A stretch of DNA of 30,727 bases from positions 1 through 30,727 of IMG/VR virus record IMGVR_UViG_3300042914_000137; one strand, given 5' to 3'. Position 1 is the stretch's first letter, and every line of letters begins with the position of its first letter. Of the stretch, positions 5,553-12,589 are shown piece by piece. The position numbers and the translations under genes are program-made. Under the pieces are notes generated by a model that searched no databases, had not been told where the DNA came from, and was given only the letters and a program-made list of their open reading frames with translations. The stretch comes from a virus.

Positions 5553-5918
5553 TTATCGAACCCAGATTGCGTCGCACTTGTCAGGCGCACCTTTCGGTGC
5601 AGCACACATCCAAGCCTTCCAAGGTCCTTTCGCACCGTTGCCAGTACGGAACTGCATCTGTCCGTGCTTACATTCAGGTGTCTGTCCTTCAACTACTTGC
5701 GGTTTTGCTGGTGCTGGTGAGAATCCACCAGATGATACGGGCGCAGCAGAACGAGCGCCTGAGAATGCTTGGCTAACGCTTCCAATAAGGGCGGAAAAGT
5801 CTTGCGCTGCAGTCAGCAGCGATTCTAGTTCCTCCTTGTTTGCAGCGTAGAGATTGATAAGAGTTCCATCTGGTGATTTGAAATTCACTTGGAACTTTGT
5901 TGATTCACTTGCAGCCAC
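5553..5918 (-). CDS. Conserved phage-type protein with C-terminal Cys/His ribbon (121 aa)
   Basis: The N-terminal 50 residues form a strand-helix unit (FQVNFKSPDGTLINLYA, then KEELESLLTAAQDF). A Ser/Pro/Gly/Ala linker (55-75) follows, and then a C-terminal module with C83-K-H85, G-x-W-K-A-W-M-C105 and D-K-C115-D. The C-x-H...C...C pattern suggests one zinc ion. I cannot name a family. Its place directly after a Cas4-like exonuclease makes a single-stranded-DNA-binding or annealing accessory role conceivable, but that is inference. The GTG at 5918 has GGAGG six bases upstream and touches the upstream TAG by one base. Confidence 0.68.
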   Translation of the reverse strand: MAASESTKFQVNFKSPDGTLINLYAANKEELESLLTAAQDFSALIGSVSQAFSGARSAAPVSSGGFSPAPAKPQVVEGQTPECKHGQMQFRTGNGAKGPWKAWMCAAPKGAPDKCDAIWVR

Positions 5919-6880
5919 TATTTACCTCCATTATGTTTGACAGAAAGGCGCAGACTTTCTTTGCCTTCGGTTGTAGGAACGAAGCCCAGAAGTTCTTGGA
6001 CTAATTCCTTATTCACTTGTTTGGCACCAGCCACAGCAGACCAACGAACCTCTACTCCTGTGTCTGTTACACCGACTACTCCAGATAGTTCTTCTTTCAA
6101 AGACTCTTTCTGTGCAGTCAATTCTTTTATTTGGTTATCTAATTGTAGATAGGTCAATGCCTTATCTGAAACTTCTCTGTTTTCGATTATCGGTAATTCA
6201 GTTTTTGTACGTTCTTTTTTTAGACCAACGCATCCCATCTCACCTGATGCGTCGTAGTATTTACAATAGAACTTACAGTAACTCTCATCCTTCTCTGGTT
6301 CTGGTGGAGTCTGTGACTCTTTGACACCAGCCAGCCAAGATAGGGCTTCAAGCGCAATGGAAGAATCGTACTTCTCAGAGTGGACCTTTACATCGCGCTC
6401 GTCACCGTCTCGTGGAATAGCCACAAGATGCACATTGTGGACCTTCCCCAATCCACTTTGTTCTATGAGGTATCCGTAAGTATGAACTTGCCAGCGTTGT
6501 TGCTGGCTTGGAAAATAGGTAAGGTTCTTCACCTTCACTGTCTTCCAATCAACTACATCTCCAGTTCCTGGGATGTAGAGATCTACGTGTGCTTTCATTC
6601 CGTTATGTTCAACGGTCTGCTCTATCAAAACTTCTTTGTTATCTTCTAGTGCTTTCTCAATAGCACCGTGAATGGCTGTACCCATAATGGCAGCCAACTT
6701 CATCTCGTTCTCATTAGTCTCAGGCTGGTTGTTCAACTTGTACCAAACCTTACGACGGCAGCCACCTAACTCTGATGGACCAACCTGCACTTGAGTGGAA
6801 CGTGGTCGCTTATTCTCGCGCTCGTGTAGAGCCTTGATAAGTAACTCTTTTGGATCTATTGCCACTGTGCTTTTTCCCAT
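5918..6880 (-). CDS. Cas4/RecB-like PD-(D/E)XK exonuclease (320 aa)
   Basis: Numbered from the ATG at 6880, the RecB-nuclease motifs are H71 in MGTAIHGAIE, D100 in AHVDLYIPG, D111-W-K113, and a Q-x-x-x-Y helix (WQVHTYGYL). Cys41 near the start (SELGGCRRKVW) and a C-x3-C...C group (YCKFYCKYY...MGC) give the four cysteines of a Cas4-type iron-sulfur cluster. A coiled-coil-like helix (QLDNQIKELTAQKESLKEEL) follows. Phage Cas4-like enzymes trim DNA ends for recombination or replication. The frame extends to a TTG at 6922, but the product from 6880 is more typical. Neither start has a clear ribosome-binding site, and it overlaps the 62-aa gene by 25 bp. Confidence 0.85.
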   Translation of the reverse strand: MGKSTVAIDPKELLIKALHERENKRPRSTQVQVGPSELGGCRRKVWYKLNNQPETNENEMKLAAIMGTAIHGAIEKALEDNKEVLIEQTVEHNGMKAHVDLYIPGTGDVVDWKTVKVKNLTYFPSQQQRWQVHTYGYLIEQSGLGKVHNVHLVAIPRDGDERDVKVHSEKYDSSIALEALSWLAGVKESQTPPEPEKDESYCKFYCKYYDASGEMGCVGLKKERTKTELPIIENREVSDKALTYLQLDNQIKELTAQKESLKEELSGVVGVTDTGVEVRWSAVAGAKQVNKELVQELLGFVPTTEGKESLRLSVKHNGGK

Positions 6881-7044
6881 CGTGTTATTGTGATGTTGAA
6901 TAATATCAAATCTATCTGACAAATTCTAGCCACTACATCGAATGGAATACTGCTATATTCGTGGTAGTAATTGATACCAAAGCCCCAGTTTTGCAGGCTA
7001 TTAGGATTGAAGTAGATACTCCAATGTGTGAAATCTGTTCTCAC
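6856..7044 (-). CDS. Small hypothetical protein (62 aa), GTG start
   Basis: The GTG at 7044 overlaps the upstream TGA as GTGA and has GGGAG five bases before it. The open frame runs further to 7086, but only inside the protease gene. The product is rich in aromatic and hydrophobic residues (TDFTHWSIYFNPNSLQNWGF) with a hydrophobic central helix (FDVVARICQIDLILFNITIT) and a short basic end. It could associate with membrane or with the protease-like protein it is coupled to. I recognise no family. Confidence 0.58.
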   Translation of the reverse strand: MRTDFTHWSIYFNPNSLQNWGFGINYYHEYSSIPFDVVARICQIDLILFNITITRWEKAQWQ

Positions 7045-7607
7045 GATAACTCCCTCATTTGAGTTACCAACTGTATTGGAGGACAAGTATTGATGTCCAG
7101 CATTGAAGCAATCTGAACGGCTTTCTCGGCGTGTTGCTCTACATTACCAATAGTGAGACGACCCATACGATCATAAAGATAACCGAGAGCATAAGCACCG
7201 CCACTGCCGATTCCATAAATCTTGTGATCAGATTTGATGAAAGATAAGTCCGTCGCGATATGGAATACATTCCCATCAAACGCGACAATGTAGTCGAATC
7301 CTGATTCTTTATCTTTCGACGCTTCATACGGGTCATATCCATTCTCTTTGAATGCCGCGAGTATGGACGGCATTACTTTCTTACCCATCCACTGGACGGG
7401 ATCTGCTCCTTTGTAGGTGGGCGGAGTCCAGTTATAGGCGAGGATATCTCCTGGCCTAGCATCTCCGACAAGACCTAGTAGATACTTACCCACGTGAATA
7501 ATCTTGGGAGTGGAACTACTAATAGTTCGCAGGTTATCTTCAGTTATCTGACTATCTGCTGCTAGAACTGCTCTGTCTTCTAGTTCAATCGCTACTAATG
7601 TGGTCAC
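7041..7607 (-). CDS. HslV/20S-proteasome-beta-like Ntn hydrolase (188 aa)
   Basis: After removal of the initiator Met the protein starts TTLVAIELEDRAVLAADSQ. Thr1 would be the nucleophile, D17 in A-A-D-S-Q matches the conserved Asp of HslV and proteasome beta subunits, and a Lys follows at 33-34 (TPKII). The GLVGDARPGD turn and a late YGIGSGGAYALGYL segment, equivalent to the GSGG element, are also present. The length is normal for HslV (about 175). HslV works with the HslU ATPase, and no unfoldase is seen here. The GTG at 7607 has no good ribosome-binding site, but the N-terminus argues strongly for this start. It is the first gene of the leftward operon. Confidence 0.85.
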   Translation of the reverse strand: MTTLVAIELEDRAVLAADSQITEDNLRTISSSTPKIIHVGKYLLGLVGDARPGDILAYNWTPPTYKGADPVQWMGKKVMPSILAAFKENGYDPYEASKDKESGFDYIVAFDGNVFHIATDLSFIKSDHKIYGIGSGGAYALGYLYDRMGRLTIGNVEQHAEKAVQIASMLDINTCPPIQLVTQMRELS

Positions 7608-7633
7608 TGGATAATGGTAATGGAAGATACGGC

Positions 7634-7651
7634 GTGTCGCGCCAGCGACAC
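7634..7651. promoter_or_regulatory. Perfect 18-bp inverted repeat in the divergent control region
   Basis: GTGTCGC-GCCA-GCGACAC is a perfect 7-bp inverted repeat. It lies 27-44 bp upstream of the protease-like start (7607) and about 100 bp before the plus-strand gene at 7750. It could be an operator for the leftward operon or a hairpin in either transcript. No T-tract follows on either side. TACAAT at 7665-7670 (plus) resembles a -10 box but lacks a -35 partner. Confidence 0.55.
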
Positions 7652-7670
7652 TCTGGTGGATTATTACAAT

Positions 7671-7745
7671 ATGAGCCGAAGGCGAATAAACGGCACCTCA
7701 CGGTGCCGAGGCCGAAGGCCGAGAGGCGACCGACCTCAAGGAGGG
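7671..7745 (+). promoter_or_regulatory. GC-rich structured leader of the 7750-7998 gene
   Basis: About 40 of the 60 bases at 7681-7740 are G or C, well above the surroundings. Hairpin 1 is a perfect 7-bp stem, CGGCACC 7691-7697 with GGTGCCG 7702-7708. Hairpin 2 is GGCC-GAA-GGCC (7710-7720). CCTC at 7734-7737 can pair either with GAGG 7723-7726, or with GAGG 7741-7744, which is part of the Shine-Dalgarno AAGGAGGG (7738-7745). GCCGAAGGC occurs twice (7675-7683, 7711-7719). A translation-controlling leader is possible. The 41-codon frame at 7671 lacks a ribosome-binding site. Confidence 0.4.
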
Positions 7746-7749
7746 AGCC

Positions 7750-7998
7750 GTGCAGAGAATGTGGTTCCGTCTACTTCGGCTGCTGAAATATAGAGAGAGC
7801 CTACCACCAATCACTGCTGCTGATTTACGCAGTCTTGGTCCTACCCACGCCTGTACTTGTGGCTGTACTATCTTCAATGTCTTTGCTCAGTTCGACGACT
7901 ACAACATATCCTGGTGGGCGCTAGATGCTACCTGTGCTAACTGTGGCAACCTAGTTCGTATCCCTTGTCCTGTGGATAAAGAAGAAAATAGTTTTTAG
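7750..7998 (+). CDS. Zinc-ribbon protein on the opposite strand (82 aa)
   Basis: The GTG at 7750 has an excellent AAGGAGGG (7738-7745) upstream; an ATG three codons later is an alternative. The product starts with a basic, Leu-rich segment, then carries Cys35-x-Cys37-G-Cys39, an FDDYNISWWALDATCANCGN stretch with Cys62-x-x-Cys65, and Cys73. This is a C4-type ribbon like those found in many small aquatic-phage proteins, and its function is unknown. It is the only plus-strand gene between 622 and the window end. It lies between the replication operon and the late-operon terminator, where a regulator or moron-type gene would be expected. Confidence 0.72.
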   Translation: MQRMWFRLLRLLKYRESLPPITAADLRSLGPTHACTCGCTIFNVFAQFDDYNISWWALDATCANCGNLVRIPCPVDKEENSF

Positions 7999-8001
7999 GC
8001 A

Positions 8002-8039
8002 ACAAAAAAGAGGCCCCATCACCTTTCGGTGACAGGGCC
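8002..8039 (-). terminator. Rho-independent terminator of the leftward virion/lysis operon
   Basis: On the minus strand a stem GGCCC..TCACC pairs with GGTGA..GGGCC around a GAAA loop (plus-strand bases 8012-8039) and is followed by TCTTTTTTGTTG. It lies 23 bp after the holin-like stop at 8062. The T-tract exists only on the minus side. It separates the late operon from the replication operon. Confidence 0.88.
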
Positions 8040-8061
8040 ATTGCCTCGCGCTATCTACAAA

Positions 8062-8247
8062 CTACGCTGCTCCGCGACCAAAATCTTTAGCCGATGGATC
8101 GAGCCACTTGAGTACTGGACCTAAGAAGCCAGCAAGTGCTGCTGCTCCAAGGGTCTTTACATCAGTTTCTCCTGCTAGGTAAAGTGCAATAGCAGCGGAG
8201 GCTGCAGCACGAAACCACGTAAGCGATACTTGCTTGAGTGTTTCCAT
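8062..8247 (-). CDS. Holin-like small membrane protein (61 aa)
   Basis: ATG 8247 overlaps the endolysin stop as TAATG and has AAAGG about seven bases upstream; an in-frame extension to 8292 lies inside the endolysin gene. Two hydrophobic segments (about 10-25, WFRAAASAAIALYLAG, and 32-48, TLGAAALAGFLGPVLKW) flank an acidic turn, and the tail is polar (DPSAKDFGRGAA). This resembles the short two-helix holin-like proteins of actinophages (r1t-holin-like). Holins open the membrane so the endolysin can reach the wall. The small size and position beside the endolysin support the call. Confidence 0.72.
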   Translation of the reverse strand: METLKQVSLTWFRAAASAAIALYLAGETDVKTLGAAALAGFLGPVLKWLDPSAKDFGRGAA

Positions 8248-8783
8248 TAGTTGCCTTTCTTTTGTTTGCTGTGAACCTTGCAGCAGGTGCAAAGTGGTGT
8301 CAAATTTGATACCAAATTAGCACCTTCTGCCACCTTCTTCTTGGGCTGAGGCTGTAGGGCAGCCTTGACCTGATTCACAACTTTAGGTTGATTCATCCAC
8401 CAGAACCAAGGGCTAGTGTCATCAGCGCTATCAGCGTTGATAGAAATATGAAGATGCTTATTGTGTGGATTACTGCCAGTATAAACGCGATTACCAGACT
8501 TAGCCTTGTCGCGTGACCAAATTTTACCAGCGAAGATAAGGTAGGAAACCCTGTTATCCTCTTTAAGTTTTTCAAATATCTCGGCACAGTTAATACCTGC
8601 CTTTGGATCGTGGGTCAGGTCTACTGCAAGTCCCATGTTGTGATCTGAGTTAGGACTTGCCTTGATGTGAGCCTTGCTTGGTAATAGTCCATCCGATAGT
8701 TTGTTGCGCTTCGGAGCAAGCGCAGTTGCCTGCCGAAGAACGGCAATAGCAGCAGGTGTTGCACGTTTTGCAACAGGTTTCAT
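8247..8783 (-). CDS. Endolysin, M15/VanY-like peptidoglycan peptidase (178 aa)
   Basis: The zinc-peptidase motifs are in order: S-D-H48-N-M-G-L-A-V-D55 (SxHxxGxAxD type) and later N-K-H110-L-H112-I-S, giving the two His and one Asp zinc ligands. This fold covers D-Ala-D-Ala carboxypeptidases and L-Ala-D-Glu endopeptidases, which cut wall peptides at lysis. The C-terminal 40 residues are Lys-rich and end with a short C-T-C-C-K-V-H cluster that may bind the wall or zinc. ATG 8783 has GAGGA eight bases upstream. It sits between two small membrane-protein genes, forming a lysis cassette. Confidence 0.85.
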   Translation of the reverse strand: MKPVAKRATPAAIAVLRQATALAPKRNKLSDGLLPSKAHIKASPNSDHNMGLAVDLTHDPKAGINCAEIFEKLKEDNRVSYLIFAGKIWSRDKAKSGNRVYTGSNPHNKHLHISINADSADDTSPWFWWMNQPKVVNQVKAALQPQPKKKVAEGANLVSNLTPLCTCCKVHSKQKKGN

Positions 8784-8786
8784 TCG

Positions 8787-8990
8787 TCACTTCCTCAATG
8801 CTTCCTTGACCAACTCGGTAAGTAAATCTACTTTTTCTTCTAGAGCGTTTACTTTGTCTTTCAAAGATGACCCACCATTGGGTTTGAGTTCATACAGGTA
8901 GTGCTTTACAAGCCACCTTACAAGGCCTAGAAAGGCCATTACAAGGGTTGTTGCAGAGACGGCAAGGCCTGCCCATTCGGTAGGGGTCAT
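8787..8990 (-). CDS. Small membrane protein with coiled coil, holin/antiholin-like (67 aa)
   Basis: One transmembrane helix (about residues 7-29, GLAVSATTLVMAFLGLVRWL) is followed by a basic stretch, an N-G-G-S-S loop and a heptad-like helix (LKDKVNALEEKVDLLTELV) suited to oligomerisation. This layout is common next to actinophage endolysins and is usually annotated as a putative holin or antiholin. ATG 8990 has AGGAG six bases upstream, overlapping the stop of the large tail gene. A second holin-like gene lies on the other side of the endolysin, so one may regulate the other. Confidence 0.65.
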   Translation of the reverse strand: MTPTEWAGLAVSATTLVMAFLGLVRWLVKHYLYELKPNGGSSLKDKVNALEEKVDLLTELVKEALRK

Positions 8991-8999
8991 TGATGGCTC

Positions 9000-11219
9000 C
9001 TATACAGATCTAATGGTTGCGACTAACAATCCTCCGAAACCAGAGAATCGCTTATCTGAAGGTGTACGGTTGATGAAATCAAGTTCTTCTATGATTCCAA
9101 TGAACGACTCTCCTGTGCGGAAGTCGTCAATCCTGATGGTATCTCCATTACTTTCAATGGCTTCAAGGTCAGTCATACGATCATACGCTCTACCCTCGTA
9201 TCCCACTTCTACGCCGAACTTATCTGACTCTCTATCAAAGCAGGCTAGTGGGTATTGAATAAGACGCTGGCGCGGTACTGATGGCAGAGACTTCAACTGG
9301 TATCCAGTAAATATTGGACCCTGAGTATTGTCTGTGGTGGAACGAGTTAAGGTAAATGAGAAGCCTAGATACTCTTGCGGTAGCGCTGGATAAGAGATGG
9401 TCACTTCTGGGACATCTTGTCCTTGAGTAAAGGAACCAATCGAATACTCTGTTCCTACTCCGTCAATGCTTTTGATAGTAAGACCACCATTGGTGGTATC
9501 AATACGAGCCTGAAGTAGTTTGAATATCTTGTTCTCTAATGTGTTGTAACGGACATAGCCAGTCTGGAGATATCCAGATGATACAAGTCTTGATGCTGAT
9601 TCAATATAGACAGCGCCATTAGTTACCTTGTAGTTTGTTGTAAAGGCTAGGCGGTCTGTTCCGTTGATAAAGGCACAGGCAGTTGTCTCACGGGTGGTAT
9701 CACCTGTTGCAGCGTATGTGTCATAAGCATACGGAAATACCAGTGGAGCAATCTGTGTAGATAGGTCAATGCGGATAGTTCCTGGTTCATCTTCTACACC
9801 CGTTGCAGCCCACGCAAACTTATCTCTGAACGCAAAGTCATAGACAGGTTGATTGTTCTCCCAAATCAAAGGACCATAGGCTAGAGATCCATCATCAGAT
9901 ACTGCAGCCACTCGGATGCCTTTGGTGGTACCGATGAGCATATAGCCAAGGTAGTAAGCAATCTTGTAGATGCGCTCACCACTAGGCATTTCAGCAGCAG
10001 TAATAGCGCTGGTCAGGGTAGGCATCGTTCCATTAGATGCCAATGTGAACTTCTGGATATTGGATTGAGTACCAGAAAAGCCAGTGACATAGATAGCAGC
10101 GCCGCTTGATGTGATGCTGGTATAGGTAAAGTCATCTACTGGGTGGGTATAGACAGCAGTAGGTAGGGCAGTTGCTGTCGTAGAAATCTCATAAACCTTA
10201 TTGTTGATACAGGCAACGATACGTTCCTTGGTGAACTCCATTACCGCATTGGTAACAGTGACAGCAGTGGTATCAAACATCATCGTTGGCGATACACCAG
10301 AGTAATCGCTGAGTAACTTCTTATACATCGTCATCTTGGTAACGCCGCCGCTGGTTACGTTAGTAACCCAATAGCAGTACACACCATCATCGCAGTAGGC
10401 ATACACCTTGTCATCGGTACCAGAGTTGTAGTCCACAAAGTGCTGGACATCGCTTGTGACAGTACCTGTAGACGGTGTAGAGGTTACGTTAGAGGCAGTC
10501 TTGGCATAAGTAAAGGTAGTTGTAGTAGGCACTGAGGCAATGGTGTAGGTACCATTGAAAGTAGCATCTACGCCTGTTACATCAATCTCCATACCTACCG
10601 CTAGGCCGTGTGCAGCGCTGGTTGTCAATGTAGCCACATTGGAAGTCAGGGCTTTGTTAGAGACAGTTGCAGTAATGGTTGGATATATCTTGTCAATGTC
10701 ATAGCCATCAAGCATTAGGCAGCCGAGGAAGGTGTTATTGGTGGTAGCACCTGTATAAGCCAACTGTTCCCATTGGATAGAGCGTAGGAACTGCTGTGGT
10801 CTAAGGTTGGTATTAAGATCAGCGGTAGTTACGTGGGTAGCATCCACATCTAGAATCAGTGTGGCTTGTCCCTTGGTCCAGACATCAATGCCCTTGGACT
10901 CTGTGTATTGGAAGCGTAGCGACTCATCTTGAGCAGGCTCAAAGTATTTGATGCCCTGACCTAGGTGGAATGATGACTGAGATCTGAACCACCAGCCAGT
11001 GAGCGACTGCTCACCAGCCTCACGGGTCTGGTCATACTGTTGCTTACGGTACTGAGCGGTGACACGACGATAAGGTGACTCGTCAGATGACATCAAGAAG
11101 AATGGTTGACCATTGATGGCTACATCGTAGGCCTCGTTGGTAGAGGTGTACTGGACAGCACTCTGTGGGTTTGACAACGGGTATGGAATCGGATCCGTAA
11201 TATCAGCACCGTAGGCCAC
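9000..11219 (-). CDS. Large tail protein (739 aa), probable tail/baseplate component
   Basis: The protein starts by listing virion-type features (MAYGADITDPIPYPLSNPQ). Residues about 183-255 form a beta domain with the A-A-H-G-L-x-V-G-M...F-N-G-T-Y-T-I...T-T-F-T-Y pattern found as an insert in phage tail and fibre proteins. The rest is beta-strand-rich repeats with many Thr, Ser and Tyr, and a C-terminal jelly-roll-like part. No enzymatic motif is seen. GTG 11219 has AAAGGAG five bases upstream. It is the last virion gene before the lysis cassette, and a tail-tube, baseplate or adsorption role is inferred from position and composition. Confidence 0.62.
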   Translation of the reverse strand: MAYGADITDPIPYPLSNPQSAVQYTSTNEAYDVAINGQPFFLMSSDESPYRRVTAQYRKQQYDQTREAGEQSLTGWWFRSQSSFHLGQGIKYFEPAQDESLRFQYTESKGIDVWTKGQATLILDVDATHVTTADLNTNLRPQQFLRSIQWEQLAYTGATTNNTFLGCLMLDGYDIDKIYPTITATVSNKALTSNVATLTTSAAHGLAVGMEIDVTGVDATFNGTYTIASVPTTTTFTYAKTASNVTSTPSTGTVTSDVQHFVDYNSGTDDKVYAYCDDGVYCYWVTNVTSGGVTKMTMYKKLLSDYSGVSPTMMFDTTAVTVTNAVMEFTKERIVACINNKVYEISTTATALPTAVYTHPVDDFTYTSITSSGAAIYVTGFSGTQSNIQKFTLASNGTMPTLTSAITAAEMPSGERIYKIAYYLGYMLIGTTKGIRVAAVSDDGSLAYGPLIWENNQPVYDFAFRDKFAWAATGVEDEPGTIRIDLSTQIAPLVFPYAYDTYAATGDTTRETTACAFINGTDRLAFTTNYKVTNGAVYIESASRLVSSGYLQTGYVRYNTLENKIFKLLQARIDTTNGGLTIKSIDGVGTEYSIGSFTQGQDVPEVTISYPALPQEYLGFSFTLTRSTTDNTQGPIFTGYQLKSLPSVPRQRLIQYPLACFDRESDKFGVEVGYEGRAYDRMTDLEAIESNGDTIRIDDFRTGESFIGIIEELDFINRTPSDKRFSGFGGLLVATIRSV

Positions 11220-11281
11220 TGCTTCTCCTTTGATCTATAAAAGTAAATGAGCCGTTTAACGACAATGCTCAGGTCGTACTG

Positions 11282-11407
11282 CTAGATAGAGGTCCAACCT
11301 CTGATACTGCCGCCCTCTACAGGGCATTTGAAAGGTAAATGTTTGCCATCGGCAATCCATTGACGGTGGGCTGCATTGTGGGCAGCCCAATCTATGTCGC
11401 TAGTCAT
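11282..11407 (-). CDS. Tiny hypothetical protein (41 aa)
   Basis: ATG 11407 to TAG 11282. The product starts MTSDIDWAAHNAAHRQWIAD and continues with GKHLPFKCP; it carries three His, three Trp and one Cys. An AGGAG lies almost against the start (one base spacing), which is unusually close, and no other start codon is available in the frame. Downstream, 11220-11281 holds only the ribosome-binding site of the large tail gene and a weak GAGC/GCTC inverted repeat. The reading is plausible but not secure. Confidence 0.45.
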   Translation of the reverse strand: MTSDIDWAAHNAAHRQWIADGKHLPFKCPVEGGSIRGWTSI

Positions 11408-11414
11408 ACTCCTA

Positions 11415-11552
11415 TTAGAGTGTTCCGCCTAGTTCCTTTTGGGCTTCTAGTTCGTCCCAAGTGGATTTGAGCATAGAGGTGAAAGAACCATCGCCGTTGT
11501 CAACAATGACGTGTTCCATTCCTTTGTCATCTGTAATTATTTCATAGTTCAT
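11415..11552 (-). CDS. Tiny acidic protein (45 aa), fibre-associated
   Basis: ATG 11552 to TAA 11415, with GGAG eight bases upstream and the preceding fibre gene's stop only a few bases away. The product MNYEIITDDKGMEHVIVDNG continues with a D-G-S-F-T-S-M strand and an E-L-E-A-Q-K-E helix. It is acidic and follows a fibre gene, as do the acidic proteins at 12589 and 13754. A small assembly partner of the fibre is the best guess. I recognise no family. Confidence 0.6.
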   Translation of the reverse strand: MNYEIITDDKGMEHVIVDNGDGSFTSMLKSTWDELEAQKELGGTL

Positions 11553-11554
11553 TA

Positions 11555-12589
11555 TTATAACTCCGCACTAAATCCGAGGTAAGCGCTCGCGCTGTTTGCT
11601 CCTCGTAATTCATAAGGTCTGTATTGGGTTAGTCCAGATGCGACTACTGGAACGATTGCTGCGTTAGTCGGATTATTCATTGCACCTGAAAGAGTTATTG
11701 AGGTGACCGCTGTGCTGGTCACAAAATCAGTTAGTTGAAGCGTTGAATAATCTACTGAAGTTGCCGCAACTCTCATTGTAACTGGATGCTTGATTGGGAA
11801 AACTGTATTTGTTGTTGAATAAGCCATTCCAATTCCATATAACGCTTCAAGAATTGTCGCATCGCAAGACTGTCTCCAGTAATACCTCTGGCAAGCGGCT
11901 AACTCCCCTGCGAGTGTGTTCATTGCCCTACGGAAAGGCAAGGCTACAGAACCCATATCAATCTGAACACCAGTGATTTCAAAGAAGTCTGCTGCTCCTG
12001 CGGTTCCTGTTGGCGTATAGGTAAAAAGTAAAGACAATTCGGTAGCAGTTGAAGCGATAGTTCCAGTAAGGGTGAACCTCTGCCACGTTGTCGTTAACGT
12101 AAATGTGCTGCTTAGAGGATATGCAACGCCTGTATAACCAGCGGTCAATACGTTTTGGTCTGTTCCAGTACCTGTAATAAGTTGTCCAGTTAGAAGGCTG
12201 GATGTTGAAGAAAAGTTTGCTCCGCTTCTTGCATAAAAAGATAGAGTTACTGTTTTACCTGCAAGAGGTATTGAGTTGACAGTTTCAAAGGGATTACAAA
12301 TACGAATGTCTGTTGTGTTGGTACTTCCAGAATCTCTTTGCACTCTAGCGCAGTACTGGATATTTGGTAGGTTTGTTGTATCGCCTGTTGCCTGACGGCT
12401 TACAGTTTGACCTGTAGCGTTTCTAGCATTGAACCATCTATCAGCAGTATAAGAAGCAGAACCGTTGCTTGCAATAGCAATAGAAGTACCCCTCTGCCAA
12501 ATATCAAAGGCACCATTGATGACTGGATTAGAGGCAGCAGGTGTATTACCTAACTGTGATGCCTGTCCATAGGCTCGTGTGATTGGCAT
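11555..12589 (-). CDS. Tail fibre / receptor-binding protein with jelly-roll domain (344 aa)
   Basis: The sequence contains the phage fibre signature INGAFDIWQRGTSIA followed by S-Y-T-A-D-R-W, then a carbohydrate-binding-module-like beta sandwich (GKTVTLSFYARSG, WQRFTLTGTIAS), and L-A-A-C-Q-R-Y-Y-W-R near residue 230. Such proteins are common as adsorption fibres in cyanophages and other aquatic phages. The N-terminal 20 residues are short and may dock to the tail. ATG 12589 has GGAGG six bases upstream and overlaps the previous stop (TAATG). It is the last of three fibre genes in a row and the most likely host-specificity determinant. Confidence 0.8.
   Translation of the reverse strand: MPITRAYGQASQLGNTPAASNPVINGAFDIWQRGTSIAIASNGSASYTADRWFNARNATGQTVSRQATGDTTNLPNIQYCARVQRDSGSTNTTDIRICNPFETVNSIPLAGKTVTLSFYARSGANFSSTSSLLTGQLITGTGTDQNVLTAGYTGVAYPLSSTFTLTTTWQRFTLTGTIASTATELSLLFTYTPTGTAGAADFFEITGVQIDMGSVALPFRRAMNTLAGELAACQRYYWRQSCDATILEALYGIGMAYSTTNTVFPIKHPVTMRVAATSVDYSTLQLTDFVTSTAVTSITLSGAMNNPTNAAIVPVVASGLTQYRPYELRGANSASAYLGFSAEL

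Noticed and set aside
5549-5692. Longer version of the WhiB gene starting at 5692
   Set aside because: The extra 48 residues fall inside the preceding Cys/His-ribbon gene and do not resemble WhiB N-termini.
7671-7793. 41-codon plus-strand frame inside the GC-rich leader, and the overlapping 7598-7786 frame ending in a CRECG motif
   Set aside because: Neither has a ribosome-binding site. Their Arg-rich content follows from the GC-rich hairpins, and the GTG at 7750 with AAGGAGGG explains the region better.
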